Shown piece after piece: positions 33,699 to 45,106 of a stretch of 64,000 bases of DNA. Within the stretch, counting starts at the first letter, position 1. The number at the start of each line of letters is the position of its first letter. The notes below the pieces were generated by a model. It was not told the origin of the DNA. It did not search any database and worked only from the letters and a program-made list of their open reading frames with translations. The stretch is from Calliphora vicina (Eukaryota > Arthropoda > Insecta > Diptera > Calliphoridae). The stretch is taken from positions 76,094,920 to 76,158,919 of the forward strand of contig NC_088781.1 of assembly GCF_958450345.1 (NCBI RefSeq). The letters are read 5' to 3'. The position numbers were made by a program, and so were the translations under genes.

Positions 33699-34119
33699 TA
33701 TTCTCTTTGATTTAGTAGTCACTGAGACAGCGACGAATGAACATACTAAGCGGTTGTATTACTATTTTTTATTTTTTTTTAAATTTTTGTTCATGATCAC
33801 TGAAAGAAATATTTGGATTGTTTAATATATTTCGAACTTTATTGAAGATTTGTCTGGTTTTTCACCTCAATGAACAATTTTTTTCAGATTTGAAATGATT
33901 TTAATCAAAACAAAGTAATAAAATAACAAAAACAAATATTTTACATATTTTAAATATTTACAAATTTGTGGAAAATGATTAATATCGAACTTTCCATTAA
34001 TGAGCTATGATAATATGTCGCCGACAATTTGTTGACTTGATTATTATTAACAAATAAAGCCTTAAAAATATTGGCATATTTTATTTAGTTCACTAAACTT
34101 TTCTCATTACACTGCGTAT
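33699..34119. other. Unannotated AT-rich stretch
   Basis: Between a MITE and the 5' end of a LINE. No gene, repeat end or splice site recognised. Confidence 0.4.
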
Positions 34120-36017
34120 AGTTAAGCTAAACGGACGTGTTTTTTTCTATCTCCGCAAATATCTCGTTTTTTTTTTGATGATATTGACGACAAAAATAAA
34201 TTAAATATAAAAAAAGAATATATATATCTTTAACGCGAATGGACGCGAAATTATATTTAAATATACAATCGTTTTTTGATTAAGTCATAAAATATAATAT
34301 TAAAAGTGCCAATTAAAGTTATCTTTTATTATTTTCGTTCTGGTGTTTGTTTTCTTTTTTCCACCAATAAAGAGAACAAGTGCAAAAAAATAAACAGAGA
34401 ATACTCTTTATGAGTTTCTCAAGTGGTAATCATAGTGAGCGCAGGCTTAGCATGAACGGCAGAAAAAGCATATGTGTTTGTGAATGTTGAAAAAAATTCG
34501 AAAGAAAACAAAAATACAAGAGTTGATGACAGCTTGTATTTGACCGCCAAACAAAGTGATCGAGCTCGTTCATTATCCCCCGATTTGTTTACGAAAGGTG
34601 TTTGTACAACAAAAGAAAATTTACCGTTGACAGCTGTTGATGGAAATATGGTAACCAAAAGTAAACTTTTAGTAGCGCCTGAAGGTATGCTAAATAATTC
34701 ACCCCTAAAACAAAAACCTGCACAGTAAGTACAAACCCAATTAACCATAGTACGGGAGCAATACCTAAAAATGTTCAGCCCAAATATAGTGCACAAAAAC
34801 CACAAATCCAAGTGGGAATTGATAGGTACATTACCGTACTGAAACGAGGACGCAGCCCAAGATCCTCAAAAATTGCATCAACCGCAAAAGTTCCTAAAGA
34901 TAGGGAAATTGATAGGAAAACTACCGAAAACAGATTTTCTATTTTGCAAGATGAAACAGCTGACCACCCAACATTACCCAAGTCGCCCAAACCCCCTCCT
35001 ATTTATTTGAGAGAGCAAAATTCGAATGCTCCAATTAAGAATTTAATCTCGTTGGTCGGAGAAAATTCTTTTTACGTTGTACCTTTTAAGCGAGGTAACA
35101 TAAGCGAGACTAAGATACAGGGAAATCATGAAAATGATTTCCGTAAGGTTGTTACCGAATTTGAAAACAATAAACAAAGTTTTTACACATACCAATTGAA
35201 GAGTAGCAAAGGGCTTCAAATTGTTATTAAGGGTATTGACTCTTGTGTAGATCCTGAAGATATAAAGGCTGCTTTGGAACATAACAAGTTTAAAATAAAA
35301 AATGTAGTCAACATTAGAAATCGCGAGAAAATTCCCCAACCAATGTTTAGAGTTGAACTAGAACCAGGTGATGTTAATCTCAAGAAAAATGAAACACACC
35401 CAATTTACAATTTAAAATATTTATTGCTTCGTAAAATTACGATAGAAGAGTCACATAAGAGATCGGGAACCGTCCAGTGTTTAAACTGTCAAGAATATGG
35501 TCATACTAGGGCATATTGCAAACTACCCCCTGTTTGCGTGGTGTGTGGAGAATTGCACGGTTCTACCCAATGCGATAAATCCAAAAACGACTCAAAAGTA
35601 AAAAAATGCAGCAATTGTGGCGGAAATCACACAGCAAATTACAGAGGATGCCCAGTATATTCTATAGTTAAAAGAACATTAACACAGAAACCTAGTATTT
35701 ATCCTGTGCAATCAAAGAACCTAGTTGATACTCATTACCCCCAAATCTCGCAAACCATGAATAATAAAGGTTCATACGCTAGTGTTCTAAGAACGAATCC
35801 AACTTTTGCTCAAAACCCACCAATAGGAAAAGAAAATAACCCTAATATCAATGTGGAATTTGCAGACCAACATCCCACTTCTAATTTTAGTCGACTGGAA
35901 GCTACAATAGAGACCCTAGTGAAATCGGTTAATTTTACCAACTCTATGAGTAATATGATGCAGGAAATGCTTAAAATGCAATCAATGTTATTAAAAGCTA
36001 TCCTAAATAAGCCATGA
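34120..36017 (+). pseudogene. Jockey-type LINE copy A: 5' UTR and ORF1 (gag-like)
   Basis: The 5' part shares the word CGGACGTGTTT with the 5' end of copy B. ORF1 begins near 34410 (MSFSSGN...), has a frame change around 34500 and 34730, and is open from 34812 to 36017. It has a PRE_C2HC-like region (GLQIVIKGIDSCVDPEDI) and three CCHC-type knuckles (CLNCQEYGHTRAYC, CVVCGELHGSTQC, CSNCGGNHTANYRGC). The last codons overlap the ORF2 start (ATGA at 36014). Gag-like protein binds element RNA. Copy B at 43231-44808 is intact. Confidence 0.85.
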
Positions 36018-38520
36018 ACTGTTTGAAAATATGTTTCTGGAATGCAAACGGCATACGCCAACACAAAAACGAACTCGAATATTTTTTAAGAAACCAACAA
36101 GTTGATGTAATGCTGGTTTCTGAAACTCATTTGACGTCCAGAAGTTCATTTCGAATAAATGGATACGTAATATATGATACCAAAGATCCCAGAGGTAAAG
36201 CATGCGGAGGCTCGGCAATTTTAATAAAAGCTCGAATCAAACACTACTTAATGTGTGATCTTTGCGAAGATTATCTTCAAGCTACTACAATCTGTCTTGA
36301 AGATTATCATCGAAACTTGGTGATTTCATCGATATACTCACCCCCTAGATTTTCAATTACAGAAAGTCAATATAATAGATTTTTTAAATCACTAGGCCCC
36401 CTTTTCCTGGCTGCTGGCGATTATAATGCTAAGCACACATTCTGGGGATCACGACTGATTACCCCTAAAGGTCGTGTTTTGTTTGATACAATTTCTAAAA
36501 TGGGTTTGAATGTGATTTCGAGCGGCCAACCTACCTACTGGCCTACTGATCCACGAAAAATACCGGATGTTACTGATTTTAGCGTGATGAAAAATATACC
36601 TGGAGAAATGATTCAAGTTGAATCCTCGATGGAACTATCTTCAGATCACTCACCCACTATTGTTACTTTATTGAGCCCCCGAGAAATTGTATCCCCGAAT
36701 GGTAATTTAGCGATGACGGGCACAAAAATTGATTGGCTCAAATATAAAAAATACCTCAGTACACATTGTTCGGAAAACATATCGCTAAGAACACCAGAAA
36801 ACAGATCACTCTCTTATCAATTTCGATAAAAATCTCAAACTGGCTGCTCACATTCTACCCAAACCCCCCGACAAATCATATATAATAGAATTAATTCTGC
36901 AGATGTCGAACGGCTCTTAAATGAAAAAAGAAGATTTCGAAGAGAGTGGCAATTGCACAGATCCCCCAACTCAAATCGAAGCTTAAAGATTGTATAAAAA
37001 GACTTAAAAAGCTCTTGAAATTTCGAAAAATGGAATCATTCAATAAATATTTAGAAAGCCTGGACGCAACCCCGCAATCGGATTACTCATTATGGCTAGC
37101 AACAAAAAGTCTTAAAAGACCTGTCATATGTAAGCCCCCCTTGCGAAATTCAAGTGGTGGTTGGGCAAGAAATGATACTGAAAAAGGGAATCTGTTTGTT
37201 AATCATTTGAAAAGCGTATTTACACCGAACACATCAAATGAAGCAATTGAGTTGCCACCTGTTGTACCCCATTTTGGAGCAGTCGTACACCTACGTTTTG
37301 AGATTCGAGAGATCGAAAAGGCTATTGTTGATTTAAACTCCAAGAAAGCACCTGGTATTGACAAAATCAGTAACATGATGCTTATGGAGCTACCCCGGAT
37401 AGCAATAAAAATAATTCTTTTTATTTTTAATGCTATATTACGACTTGAATATTATCCTCCAGAATGGAAGGTTTCACTGGTTACCATGATACCTAAGCCG
37501 GGAAAAGATCACACAAAAGTAGAATCATACAGACCAATAAGCCTATTGTCTAATATATCAAAGCTATTTGAGAAGATACTCATGAACAAGTTGTACCCGA
37601 TGTTAATTGAAAACAATTGTATTCCGAATCATCATTTTGGTTTTAGAAGAAAACACAGTACAACGAACAAACCCATAGACTTGTAAATATTGTAAGAAAA
37701 GCGTTTGAGGAAAAGAAATATTGTTCCGCTCTCTTTATTGACATTTCTCAAGCATTTGATAAAGAATGGCATGAGGTTTAATATACAAACTGAGTCAAAA
37801 TTTACTCGCAAACACACATAAGCTATTGGAAAGCTATTTAACTGGTCGAACATTTAAGGTTAAAGAAGGAGACTTTTTAAGTAGTCCCCAACCCATTGAA
37901 GCTGGAGTCCCCCAAGGCAGTATCCTGGGACCCTTTTTATATTTGATATATTCGTCTGCTATGCCAACTAACAATCGCACTCATACATCAACATTTGCTG
38001 ATGATACTGCTATTCTAAACATTCATGAAAACCCTCAAGAAGCGTCTCGTTACTTACAAAATCACATATTTGAATTAGAAAAATTGTTAAAACAATGGAA
38101 AATTAAAGTCAATGAGCAAAAATGGACCCATATAACATTTACATTGCGTAGAGAATCATGCCCCCCTATTCATATCAATAACCAAACAACAATTCAACAA
38201 TCGGAAGTGAAATACCTCGGAATACATCTCGATCGTCGCCTTACATGGAAAAGTCATATAGATGCAAAGTTGATTCAAATGAAATTGAAATCAATTCAAA
38301 TTAATTGGCTTATTGTTAGAAACTCTACGCTTAGTTTACATTGTAAACTTCTACTTTACAACATGATCATAAAACCGATATGGTGTTATGGCAGCTATGG
38401 GGCACGGCCTCAGCGTCAAATGTAGAAAAGATCCAAAGACGCCAAAACAAGTTTTTAAGAATGATCACAGTTGCCCCCTGGTATATCAAAAACCCGAATA
38501 TACACAAAGATCTAAACGTT
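36014..38520 (+). pseudogene. Jockey-type LINE copy A: ORF2, broken and 3'-truncated
   Basis: Frames at 36014-36829, 36946-37686 and 37826-38425 follow endonuclease and RT in order (VDVMLVSETHLTSRSS, AAGDYNAKHTFWGS, SSDHSPTIV, SYRPISLLSNISKLFEK, AGVPQGSILGPFLYL, STFADDTAIL). Compared with copy B there are frameshifts and small indels. The copy ends at 38520 inside codons for KDLNV; the last 60 or so residues, the 3' UTR and poly(A) are missing. A perfect hairpin begins exactly there. Confidence 0.85.
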
Positions 38521-38547
38521 GAATGATAAACATAGGTTTATCATTCA
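38520..38547. repeat. Perfect hairpin at the LINE break
   Basis: TGAATGATAAAC, loop ATAG, GTTTATCATTCA. It starts at the base where copy A departs from copy B. It may mark the breakpoint of a deletion or a further insertion. Confidence 0.7.
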
Positions 38548-38905
38548 AAAATACTTTTTTTTCTGTTTTTAATTATTTTTACACATTTGAAACAGCTTCT
38601 CACAGATTGAACACAATCGCCCATAATAGTCAAAAATAAAGTACATTTTAAGAGAATTAAACTCGACTTTACTTAAGAGTGGACTTTAGGTCTATCATAG
38701 ACAAGTTAAAGTATACTTCTGACGCTGAAGTCGACTCTAAATATAAAACTAGCTAAAGTTGTTTTTAACTCGTTTAACAGCTGTTCTTCGCCGAGTAAAA
38801 AAGTTCGTCACAAAGTAAAAAATGTTTATGTTACAAGATATTGGTAGAGATTTTGCAATTATTTAACAGTTATCAATAAAATTAGTACCAAAATATCGTA
38901 ATTAG

Positions 38906-39540
38906 CAGGGAAACCAAAATATGCAAATGCATGTTTTTTCTGGTGAGTCTAATGAGCACATGGATAAGATATTTACACGTTTCAGAAATATTTAAGAATT
39001 TTGGCATCGATTTGTTAGTGCATATTTTTGCATATTTTACCCTTAAATGCATATTTTTGCATATATTTGTTTTAAGGGCATATTTATGTCATATTTTTGC
39101 GTTTTTAGAGCATTTTTTACTGTTTAATAGCATATTTTGACTTTATTAAAAACAAATTTTGTATTACTTATTTTTCGCTGTTCTGTTACAGGTTTTTACT
39201 TCCTTTGTTTAAAATTCAAAATTGAAAAATAGATGGCTTTTTTTAATATAAAATAAAAGCGCCATCTAAATATCAAATTTTAGTTCTAATTCAAACTTAA
39301 CCGTTCTAAGTGTTAAGGAAATATTGTCTTTTAAATTTCCTCCTGTAACATCAGTTGATGTCGAAAGAACATTTTCTATGTATAAAAATGTTTTCAGATC
39401 CAATAGACAACGATTTTTATTTGAAAATTTAAGTCAATTTGTTTGGTTAAAAATTATGACAGAGCATATTTTTAAAATTTTAAGAGCAATTTTAACACTA
39501 AAATTTTTTTCAAAATTCAAGCTGTTTCGCAGGTCTTGAT
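38906..39540 (+). mobile_element. hAT element piece with transposase C-terminus
   Basis: It starts CAGGGAAACCAAAATATGCA, the same end as the right end of 16389-17067. The + frame 39324-39539 reads FKFPPVTSVDVERTFSMYKN, then VFRSNRQRFLFENLSQFVWL, the hAT dimerisation block. The interior follows the 16389 copy in inverse order but the second terminus is missing. Non-functional. Confidence 0.8.
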
Positions 39541-39554
39541 TTATACATAATTAC

Positions 39555-39700
39555 CAGGGAAATCGGAAATATGCTCTAAAAAAGTGTTTTAAGCGCTTTA
39601 AATATGCAGTAAAAACTTTAAAATATGCTCTTAAAATTTAAAAAATATGCTCTTAAAAAAACAAACTTTTACATAATTTTTAACCAAAAAATATACTTTT
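39555..39700. mobile_element. hAT end piece (CAGGGAAATCGG...)
   Basis: CAGGGAAATCGGAAATATGC followed by the subterminal sequence of 16389-16470. It lies 14 bp after the previous piece and in the opposite polarity. Only one end is present. Confidence 0.65.
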
Positions 39701-39829
39701 ATTTAAAAAATAAACAAAAATAACATGAACTAAAACAAGTCTAACAAAAAATATAATAAAACATACATCAAGTAAATGAGTAAAAATATTTTTCTTTTAA
39801 AATATCAATAATTTATATTCGTGAGTGAT

Positions 39830-40110
39830 TTTCGGAAGTGGGCCTTATATGGGAGCTATGACCAATTACGGACCGATCACCTTGAAATTAGGTCGTGTGA
39901 TTTATGTCTATATGTAAGTTATTTATGTTGAATTTTCTGTATATACCAACATTTTTAAGAGATTTATGCATGTTAAAGTGATTTTCGGAAGCGGGTCTAT
40001 ATGGGAGCTATGACTAATTATGGACCGATCGTAACAAAATTTGGTGACATGAATTTTGTACATATAAAACTTATTTGGAGTGAAATTTGTGTAGAAACCA
40101 AATGACGCAG
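39830..40110 (+). repeat. ATGGGAGCTATGAC repeat, two units
   Basis: Two units of about 150 bp (GATTTTCGGAAG(t/c)GGG.CT.TATATGGGAGCTATGAC). The stretch CATATAAAACTTATTTGGAG at about 40059 is the intact counterpart of the site where a Harbinger MITE sits at 50624-50751. No coding frame. Confidence 0.65.
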
Positions 40111-40396
40111 TTATATGGTTAACAATCATAAAATTGTAAAAAGTACATATTTAAAAAATACAGCCCTAGGCTCGCAAAGGGTTAATGGATTTGGTCATAT
40201 TATATATCCATTGATAGGCCTTACCGAGCTCTTTCAAATGATACCTATATTAATAAAATTTCCTTTCATATAACAAAGCCATGTAAGTTTTTGGGTTAAT
40301 TATTAACAAAAATATGTACTTTTTATAATTTTATGATTTTTAACCTCATATAACTGAGTCATTTAAAGGGATAGGTTTAAAACTTATATATAACAT

Positions 40397-40413
40397 TTTT
40401 TTTTTTTTTTTTT
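40397..40413 (-). other. Poly(A) tail of Jockey-type LINE copy B
   Basis: A T-run of 17 or 18 on the + strand ends the LINE. TATATATAACAT precedes it (40385-40396) and recurs at 47656-47667, beyond the LINE and the fold-back palindrome, which fits a 12-bp target duplication. Confidence 0.7.
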
Positions 40414-40573
40414 AACTCTTTCATCATTTATTTATTGTATCTTCATTATTTAATGAACTAACAATAAGTGGTTCAAATCTTATATCTAATATTATTATTT
40501 AATTAGTCCAGCCAGTGCCGGACGAAAAAATTTTGTGTTCATGGTTGTTTTGGTTAAATTGGTATTCTTCCTT

Positions 40574-43234
40574 CTAGATTAGGTCTGCTGTGTCCCTCCT
40601 TCTTAATCGAGTGTGGCCACGGTTATCTAATATGTTGCGGGCCAGCGGGTTTGGGTGAACTTCAAGTTTTTTTAAATATTTTTGTACGTTTTTCGAGATT
40701 TCAGTTTTTACAATGGGCACGTTTAGATCTTTGTGTATATTCGCGTTTTTGATATACCAGGGGGCAACTGTGATCATTCTTAGAAACTTGTTTTGGCGTC
40801 TTTGGATCTTTTCTACATTTGACGCTGAGGCCGTGCCCCATAACTGTATGCCATAACACCATATCGGTTTTATGATCATGTTATAAAGTAGAAGTTTACA
40901 ATCTAAACTAAGCGTGGAGATTCTGCCAATAAGCCAATTAATTTGAATTGATTTCAATTTCATTTGAGTCAACTTTGCATCTATATGACTTTTCCATGTA
41001 AGGCGACGATCGAGATGTATTCCGAGGTATTTCACTTCCGATTGTTGAATTATTGTTTGGTTATTGATATGAATAGGGGGGCATGATTCTCTACGCAATG
41101 TAAATGTAATGTGTGTACATTTTTGCTCGTTGACTTTAATTTTCCATTGTTTTAACCATTTTTCTAATTCAAATATGTGGTTTTGTAAGTGACGAGACGC
41201 TTCTTGAGGGTTTTCATGAATGCTTAGAATAGCAGTATCATCAGCAAATGTTGATGTATGAGTGCGATTGTTAGTTGGCATATCAGACGAATACATCAAA
41301 TATAAAAAAGGTCCCAGGATACTGCCTTGGGGGACTCCAGCTTCAATGGGTTGTGCAGTACTTAAAAAGTTTCCCTCTTTAACCTTAAATGTTCGACCAG
41401 TTAAATAGCTTTCCAACAGCTTATGTGTGTTTGCCGGTAAATTTTGACTCAATTTGTATATTAATCCAGCATGCCATACCTTATCAAACGCTTGAGAGAT
41501 GTCGATGAAGAGTGCAGAACAGTATTTCTTTTCTTCAAACGCTTTTCTCACCATATTTACAAGTCTATGGGTTTGTTCGATAGTACTGTGTTTTCTTCTA
41601 AATCCAAATTGATGATTCGGAATACAATTGTTTTCAGTTAACATCGGGTACAACTTGTTCATAAGTATCTTCTCAAATAGCTTTGATATATTAGACAATA
41701 GGCTGATGGGTCTGTATGATTCTACTTTTGTGTGATCTTTTCCCGGCTTGGGTATCATGGTAACCAGTGAAACCTTCCATTCTGGAGGATAATATTCAAG
41801 TCGTAATATAGCATTAAAAATAAAAAGAATTATTTTTATTGCTATCCGGGGTAGCTCCATAAGCATCTTGTTGCTGATCTTATCCATACCAGGCGCTTTC
41901 TTGGGATTTAAATCAGCAATAGCATTTTCGATCTCTCGAATCTCAAAACGTAGGGGTACGGCTGCTGCAAAATAGGGTGCAACAGGTGGCAACTCAATTG
42001 CTTCGTTTGATGTGTTCGGTGTAAATACTTTTTTTAAATGATTAACAAACAGATTCCCTTTTTCAGTATCATTTCTTGCCCAACCACCACTTGAATTTCG
42101 CAAGGGGGACTTACATATAACGGGTCTTTTAAGATTTTTTGTTGCTCGCCATAATGAGTAATCCGATTGTGGGGTTGCGTCCAGGCTTTCTAAATATTTA
42201 TTCAATGATTCCATTTTTCGAAATTCCAAGAGCTTTTTAAGTCTTTTTATACAATCTTTAAGCTTCGATTTTAGTTGGGGGGATCTGTGCAATTGCCACT
42301 CTCTTCGAAATCTTCTTTTTTCATTTAAGAGCCGTTCGACATCTGCAGAATTAATTCTATTATATCTGAATTTTCGGGGTGTTTGGGTAGCATGTTGAGC
42401 TGCCATTCTGAGATTTTTATCGAAATTGATAAGAGAGTGATCGATATTTTCTGGTGTTCTTAGCGGTATGTTTTCCGAGCAATGTGTACTGAGGTATTTT
42501 TTATATTTGAGCCAATTTATTCTTGTGCCTGCCATCGCTAAATTACCAGTCGGGGATACAATTTCTAGGGGGCTCAATAAAGTAATAATAGTGGGTGAGT
42601 GATCTGAAGATAGTTCCAGCGAGGATTCAATTTGAATCATTTCTCTAGGGATATTTTTCATCACGCTAAAATCAATAACATCCGGTATTTTTCGTGGGTC
42701 AGTAGGCCAGTAAGTAGGTTGGCCGCTCGAAAGCACATGCAAACCCATTTTAGAGATTGAGTCGAACAAAACACGACCTTTAGGGGTAATCAGTCGTGAT
42801 CCCCAGAATGTGTGCTTAGCATTATAATCGCCAGCAGCCAGGAAACGGGGGCCTAGTGATTTAAAAAATCTATTATATTGACTTTCTGTAATTGAGAATC
42901 TTGGGGGTGAGTATATCGATGAAATCACTAAGTTTCGATGAAAATCTTCAAGACAAATTGTAGTAGCTTGAAGATAATCTTCGCAAAAATCACACATTAA
43001 GTAGTGTTTTATTCGAGCTTTTATTAAAATTGCCGAGCCTCCGCATGCTCTACCTCTGGGATCTTTGGTGTCATATATTACATATCCATTTATTCGAAAG
43101 GAACTTCTGGACGTCAAATGAGTTTCAGAAACCAGCATTACATCAATTTGTTGGTTTCTTAAAAAATATTCGAGTTCGTTTTTGTGTTGGCGTATGCCGT
43201 TTGCATTCCAAAAACATATTCTTAGGCAGTTCAT
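40574..43234 (-). CDS. Jockey-type LINE copy B: ORF2, endonuclease and reverse transcriptase
   Basis: An uninterrupted 886-codon frame. Residues about 1-230 are an apurinic endonuclease (ICFWNANGIRQ, VDVMLVSETHL-type block with IDVMLVSETHLTSRSS, AAGDYNAKHTFWGS, SSDHSPTII). RT follows at about 440-740 (KKAPGMDKISNKMLMEL, SYRPISLLSNISKLFEK, LFIDISQAFDKVWHAG, AGVPQGSILGPFLYLMY, FADDTAILS with FADD). There is no RNase H, as usual in the Jockey clade. The start codon overlaps the ORF1 stop (ATGA), so translation by re-initiation is likely. The protein would nick target DNA and reverse-transcribe the element RNA. With intact ORFs, poly(A) and probable target duplication this copy may be young. Confidence 0.9.
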   Translation of the reverse strand: MNCLRICFWNANGIRQHKNELEYFLRNQQIDVMLVSETHLTSRSSFRINGYVIYDTKDPRGRACGGSAILIKARIKHYLMCDFCEDYLQATTICLEDFHRNLVISSIYSPPRFSITESQYNRFFKSLGPRFLAAGDYNAKHTFWGSRLITPKGRVLFDSISKMGLHVLSSGQPTYWPTDPRKIPDVIDFSVMKNIPREMIQIESSLELSSDHSPTIITLLSPLEIVSPTGNLAMAGTRINWLKYKKYLSTHCSENIPLRTPENIDHSLINFDKNLRMAAQHATQTPRKFRYNRINSADVERLLNEKRRFRREWQLHRSPQLKSKLKDCIKRLKKLLEFRKMESLNKYLESLDATPQSDYSLWRATKNLKRPVICKSPLRNSSGGWARNDTEKGNLFVNHLKKVFTPNTSNEAIELPPVAPYFAAAVPLRFEIREIENAIADLNPKKAPGMDKISNKMLMELPRIAIKIILFIFNAILRLEYYPPEWKVSLVTMIPKPGKDHTKVESYRPISLLSNISKLFEKILMNKLYPMLTENNCIPNHQFGFRRKHSTIEQTHRLVNMVRKAFEEKKYCSALFIDISQAFDKVWHAGLIYKLSQNLPANTHKLLESYLTGRTFKVKEGNFLSTAQPIEAGVPQGSILGPFLYLMYSSDMPTNNRTHTSTFADDTAILSIHENPQEASRHLQNHIFELEKWLKQWKIKVNEQKCTHITFTLRRESCPPIHINNQTIIQQSEVKYLGIHLDRRLTWKSHIDAKLTQMKLKSIQINWLIGRISTLSLDCKLLLYNMIIKPIWCYGIQLWGTASASNVEKIQRRQNKFLRMITVAPWYIKNANIHKDLNVPIVKTEISKNVQKYLKKLEVHPNPLARNILDNRGHTRLRRRDTADLI

Positions 43235-44808
43235 GGTCCGTTAAGCACAGCCTGCAATAACATTGATTGCATCTTAAGCATTTCTTGCATCATGTTACTC
43301 ATTGAGTTTGTAAAGTTATTTACCGATTGCACAAGAGTTTCTATTGTAGATTCTAGTCGGGTAAAATTGAAAATTGGCGTTTGCTCTCTTACCTCTGGGT
43401 TCATATTTTCGTTTTGGGGTTGACGGACTTGCGGCTGAGTTTGGTTGTTTCTAAGTACATTTGCATATGTTACTTTGTTGTCATATGTCTGTTGCAACGG
43501 GGGGTAGTTCAAATTGATGTTATTTAATGGCTGAGCGGGGAAAATCTTTGGTTTCTGGCTTTGTGATTTTTTAACAATTGAGTAGACAGGACAACCCCTG
43601 TAGTTTGCTGTGTGGTTACCTCCGCAATTGCTGCATTTTTTTATTTTAGGATCATCTTTAGATTTGTTACATTGGGATGTGTTATGCAACTCCCCGCAAA
43701 TGACACATACTGGTGGCAATTTGCAATATGCCTTGGTGTGTCCATATTCTTGGCAATTCATACATTGAACGGGGCCAAATCGTTTGTGTGGTTCTTCTAC
43801 CGTAATTTTACGATGCAATAAGTACTTCAAGTTATATATGGGATGTGTTTCATTTTTTTTCAGGTTTATGTCACCGGGTTCAAGTTCAACACGGAAGAGT
43901 GGTTGGGGTATTTTTTCGCGATTTCTAATATTTATCACATTTTTTGTCTTATAGCCTTTATCTTCTAAGCTTTGCTTTATTTCGAGTGGTTCAACATTAC
44001 AGTCAATACCCTTTATTACAACTTGTAGACCCTTGCTTCCTTTCAGCTGATAAGTGTAAAAACTTTTCTTTTGAGTTTCAAAATATGTTACAACCTTTCT
44101 ATAATCGTTTTCACTATTGACCTGTATTTTAGTTTCATGAATCGTGCCTTTCTTGATTGGGATTACGTAAAAAGAGTTCTCTCCTATTAATGAGATCAGG
44201 CTCTGAACCAGTGGATTCGAATTATTTTCTCTCAAGTAAATGGGGGGTGGTTTTGTAGAATGGATTTTATTTACTGGTTCATTAGTTTCACATTCCAGAA
44301 TAGAAAAACGATTTTCATTGTTTAGTCTATGAGGTTCACTATCCTTATATAATTTGGCCAAGGGTGCCGCTTTCGAGGACTTGGGACTTCGTGCCCGTTT
44401 TAAAACTGTAATATACCGGTCCATTCCAACCTGTATTTGGGATTTATTTTCATTATTTAATGGTTGACTAATCTTGGGTACAGCGCCGCTTAATGGGTTA
44501 ATTTTATTTGTAGTTAGTGTGGTGGATTTCGTATCTGAAGCTGATATAGCTAGCATACTTTCAGGCATAGATAAAATATTTTTATTTTCTGATTGAGTTG
44601 AATTTTCATTTGTTTGACAATCATTAGTTGTTGTCAATGCGGGGGAACAAGAACGAGCGCGGTTAACAGGTTTGGCTGTTAAAAACAAGTTGTCATCTAT
44701 TCTTCTGTTTGTTTTGTTTATATTTTTTTCGTCTACATTAACTGTAACGTATGCATTTCTGCCGTTTACACTTAACCTTCGCTCACTGTTTTCGTTGAAG
44801 AGACTCAT
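43231..44808 (-). CDS. Jockey-type LINE copy B: ORF1, gag-like RNA-binding protein
   Basis: An intact 525-codon frame starting MSLFNENSERRLSVNGRNAY. A PRE_C2HC-like region lies at about residues 270-330 (GLQVVIKGIDCNVEPLEIK, REKIPQPLFRVELEPGD). Three zinc knuckles follow at about 349-407: CMNCQEYGHTKAYC, CVICGELHNTSQC, CSNCGGNHTANYRGC. The C-terminus is a methionine-rich helix (NSMSNMMQEMLKMQSMLLQ). It binds element RNA and probably multimerises. ORF2 follows with a 4-base overlap. No frameshift is seen, unlike copy A. Confidence 0.9.
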   Translation of the reverse strand: MSLFNENSERRLSVNGRNAYVTVNVDEKNINKTNRRIDDNLFLTAKPVNRARSCSPALTTTNDCQTNENSTQSENKNILSMPESMLAISASDTKSTTLTTNKINPLSGAVPKISQPLNNENKSQIQVGMDRYITVLKRARSPKSSKAAPLAKLYKDSEPHRLNNENRFSILECETNEPVNKIHSTKPPPIYLRENNSNPLVQSLISLIGENSFYVIPIKKGTIHETKIQVNSENDYRKVVTYFETQKKSFYTYQLKGSKGLQVVIKGIDCNVEPLEIKQSLEDKGYKTKNVINIRNREKIPQPLFRVELEPGDINLKKNETHPIYNLKYLLHRKITVEEPHKRFGPVQCMNCQEYGHTKAYCKLPPVCVICGELHNTSQCNKSKDDPKIKKCSNCGGNHTANYRGCPVYSIVKKSQSQKPKIFPAQPLNNINLNYPPLQQTYDNKVTYANVLRNNQTQPQVRQPQNENMNPEVREQTPIFNFTRLESTIETLVQSVNNFTNSMSNMMQEMLKMQSMLLQAVLNGP

Positions 44809-45106
44809 TTAAGAGTATTTGTAATTACTTTCGTTAACACTCTTGATCTTTATTTAATAGTCATGCACAAAAAAGGTTCAAAAAAAGAAAAAAAAATATA
44901 AAGAATTTTTTTTTTACTTATTTGTCTTTTAGTTGTTGTTTTGATTTTTTTATTTAATAATATTATTAAAAAAAAAAGCGTCCTTTCGCGTAAATAATAA
45001 ACAGGTGATATTTATATTTGTTTTCCGATAGATACATTAAAATAACGAGTTAACTCGGAGTAAAAATAAACACGTCCGAACTGAACTAGAACTGAACTAG
45101 AACTGA
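44809..45106 (-). promoter_or_regulatory. 5' UTR of LINE copy B with tandem GTTCTA motifs
   Basis: On the - strand the element begins with repeated CAGTTCTAGTT units and then CGGACGTGTTT, also found in copy A. LINEs of this clade have internal promoters in this region. No ATG-led frame precedes ORF1. The fold-back element begins immediately at 45107. Confidence 0.5.

Noticed and set aside
39547..39562. Target duplication between the hAT pieces at 38906 and 39555
   Set aside because: Flanks GTAATTAG and ATAATTAC are not direct repeats, so the two pieces cannot be shown to be one insertion.
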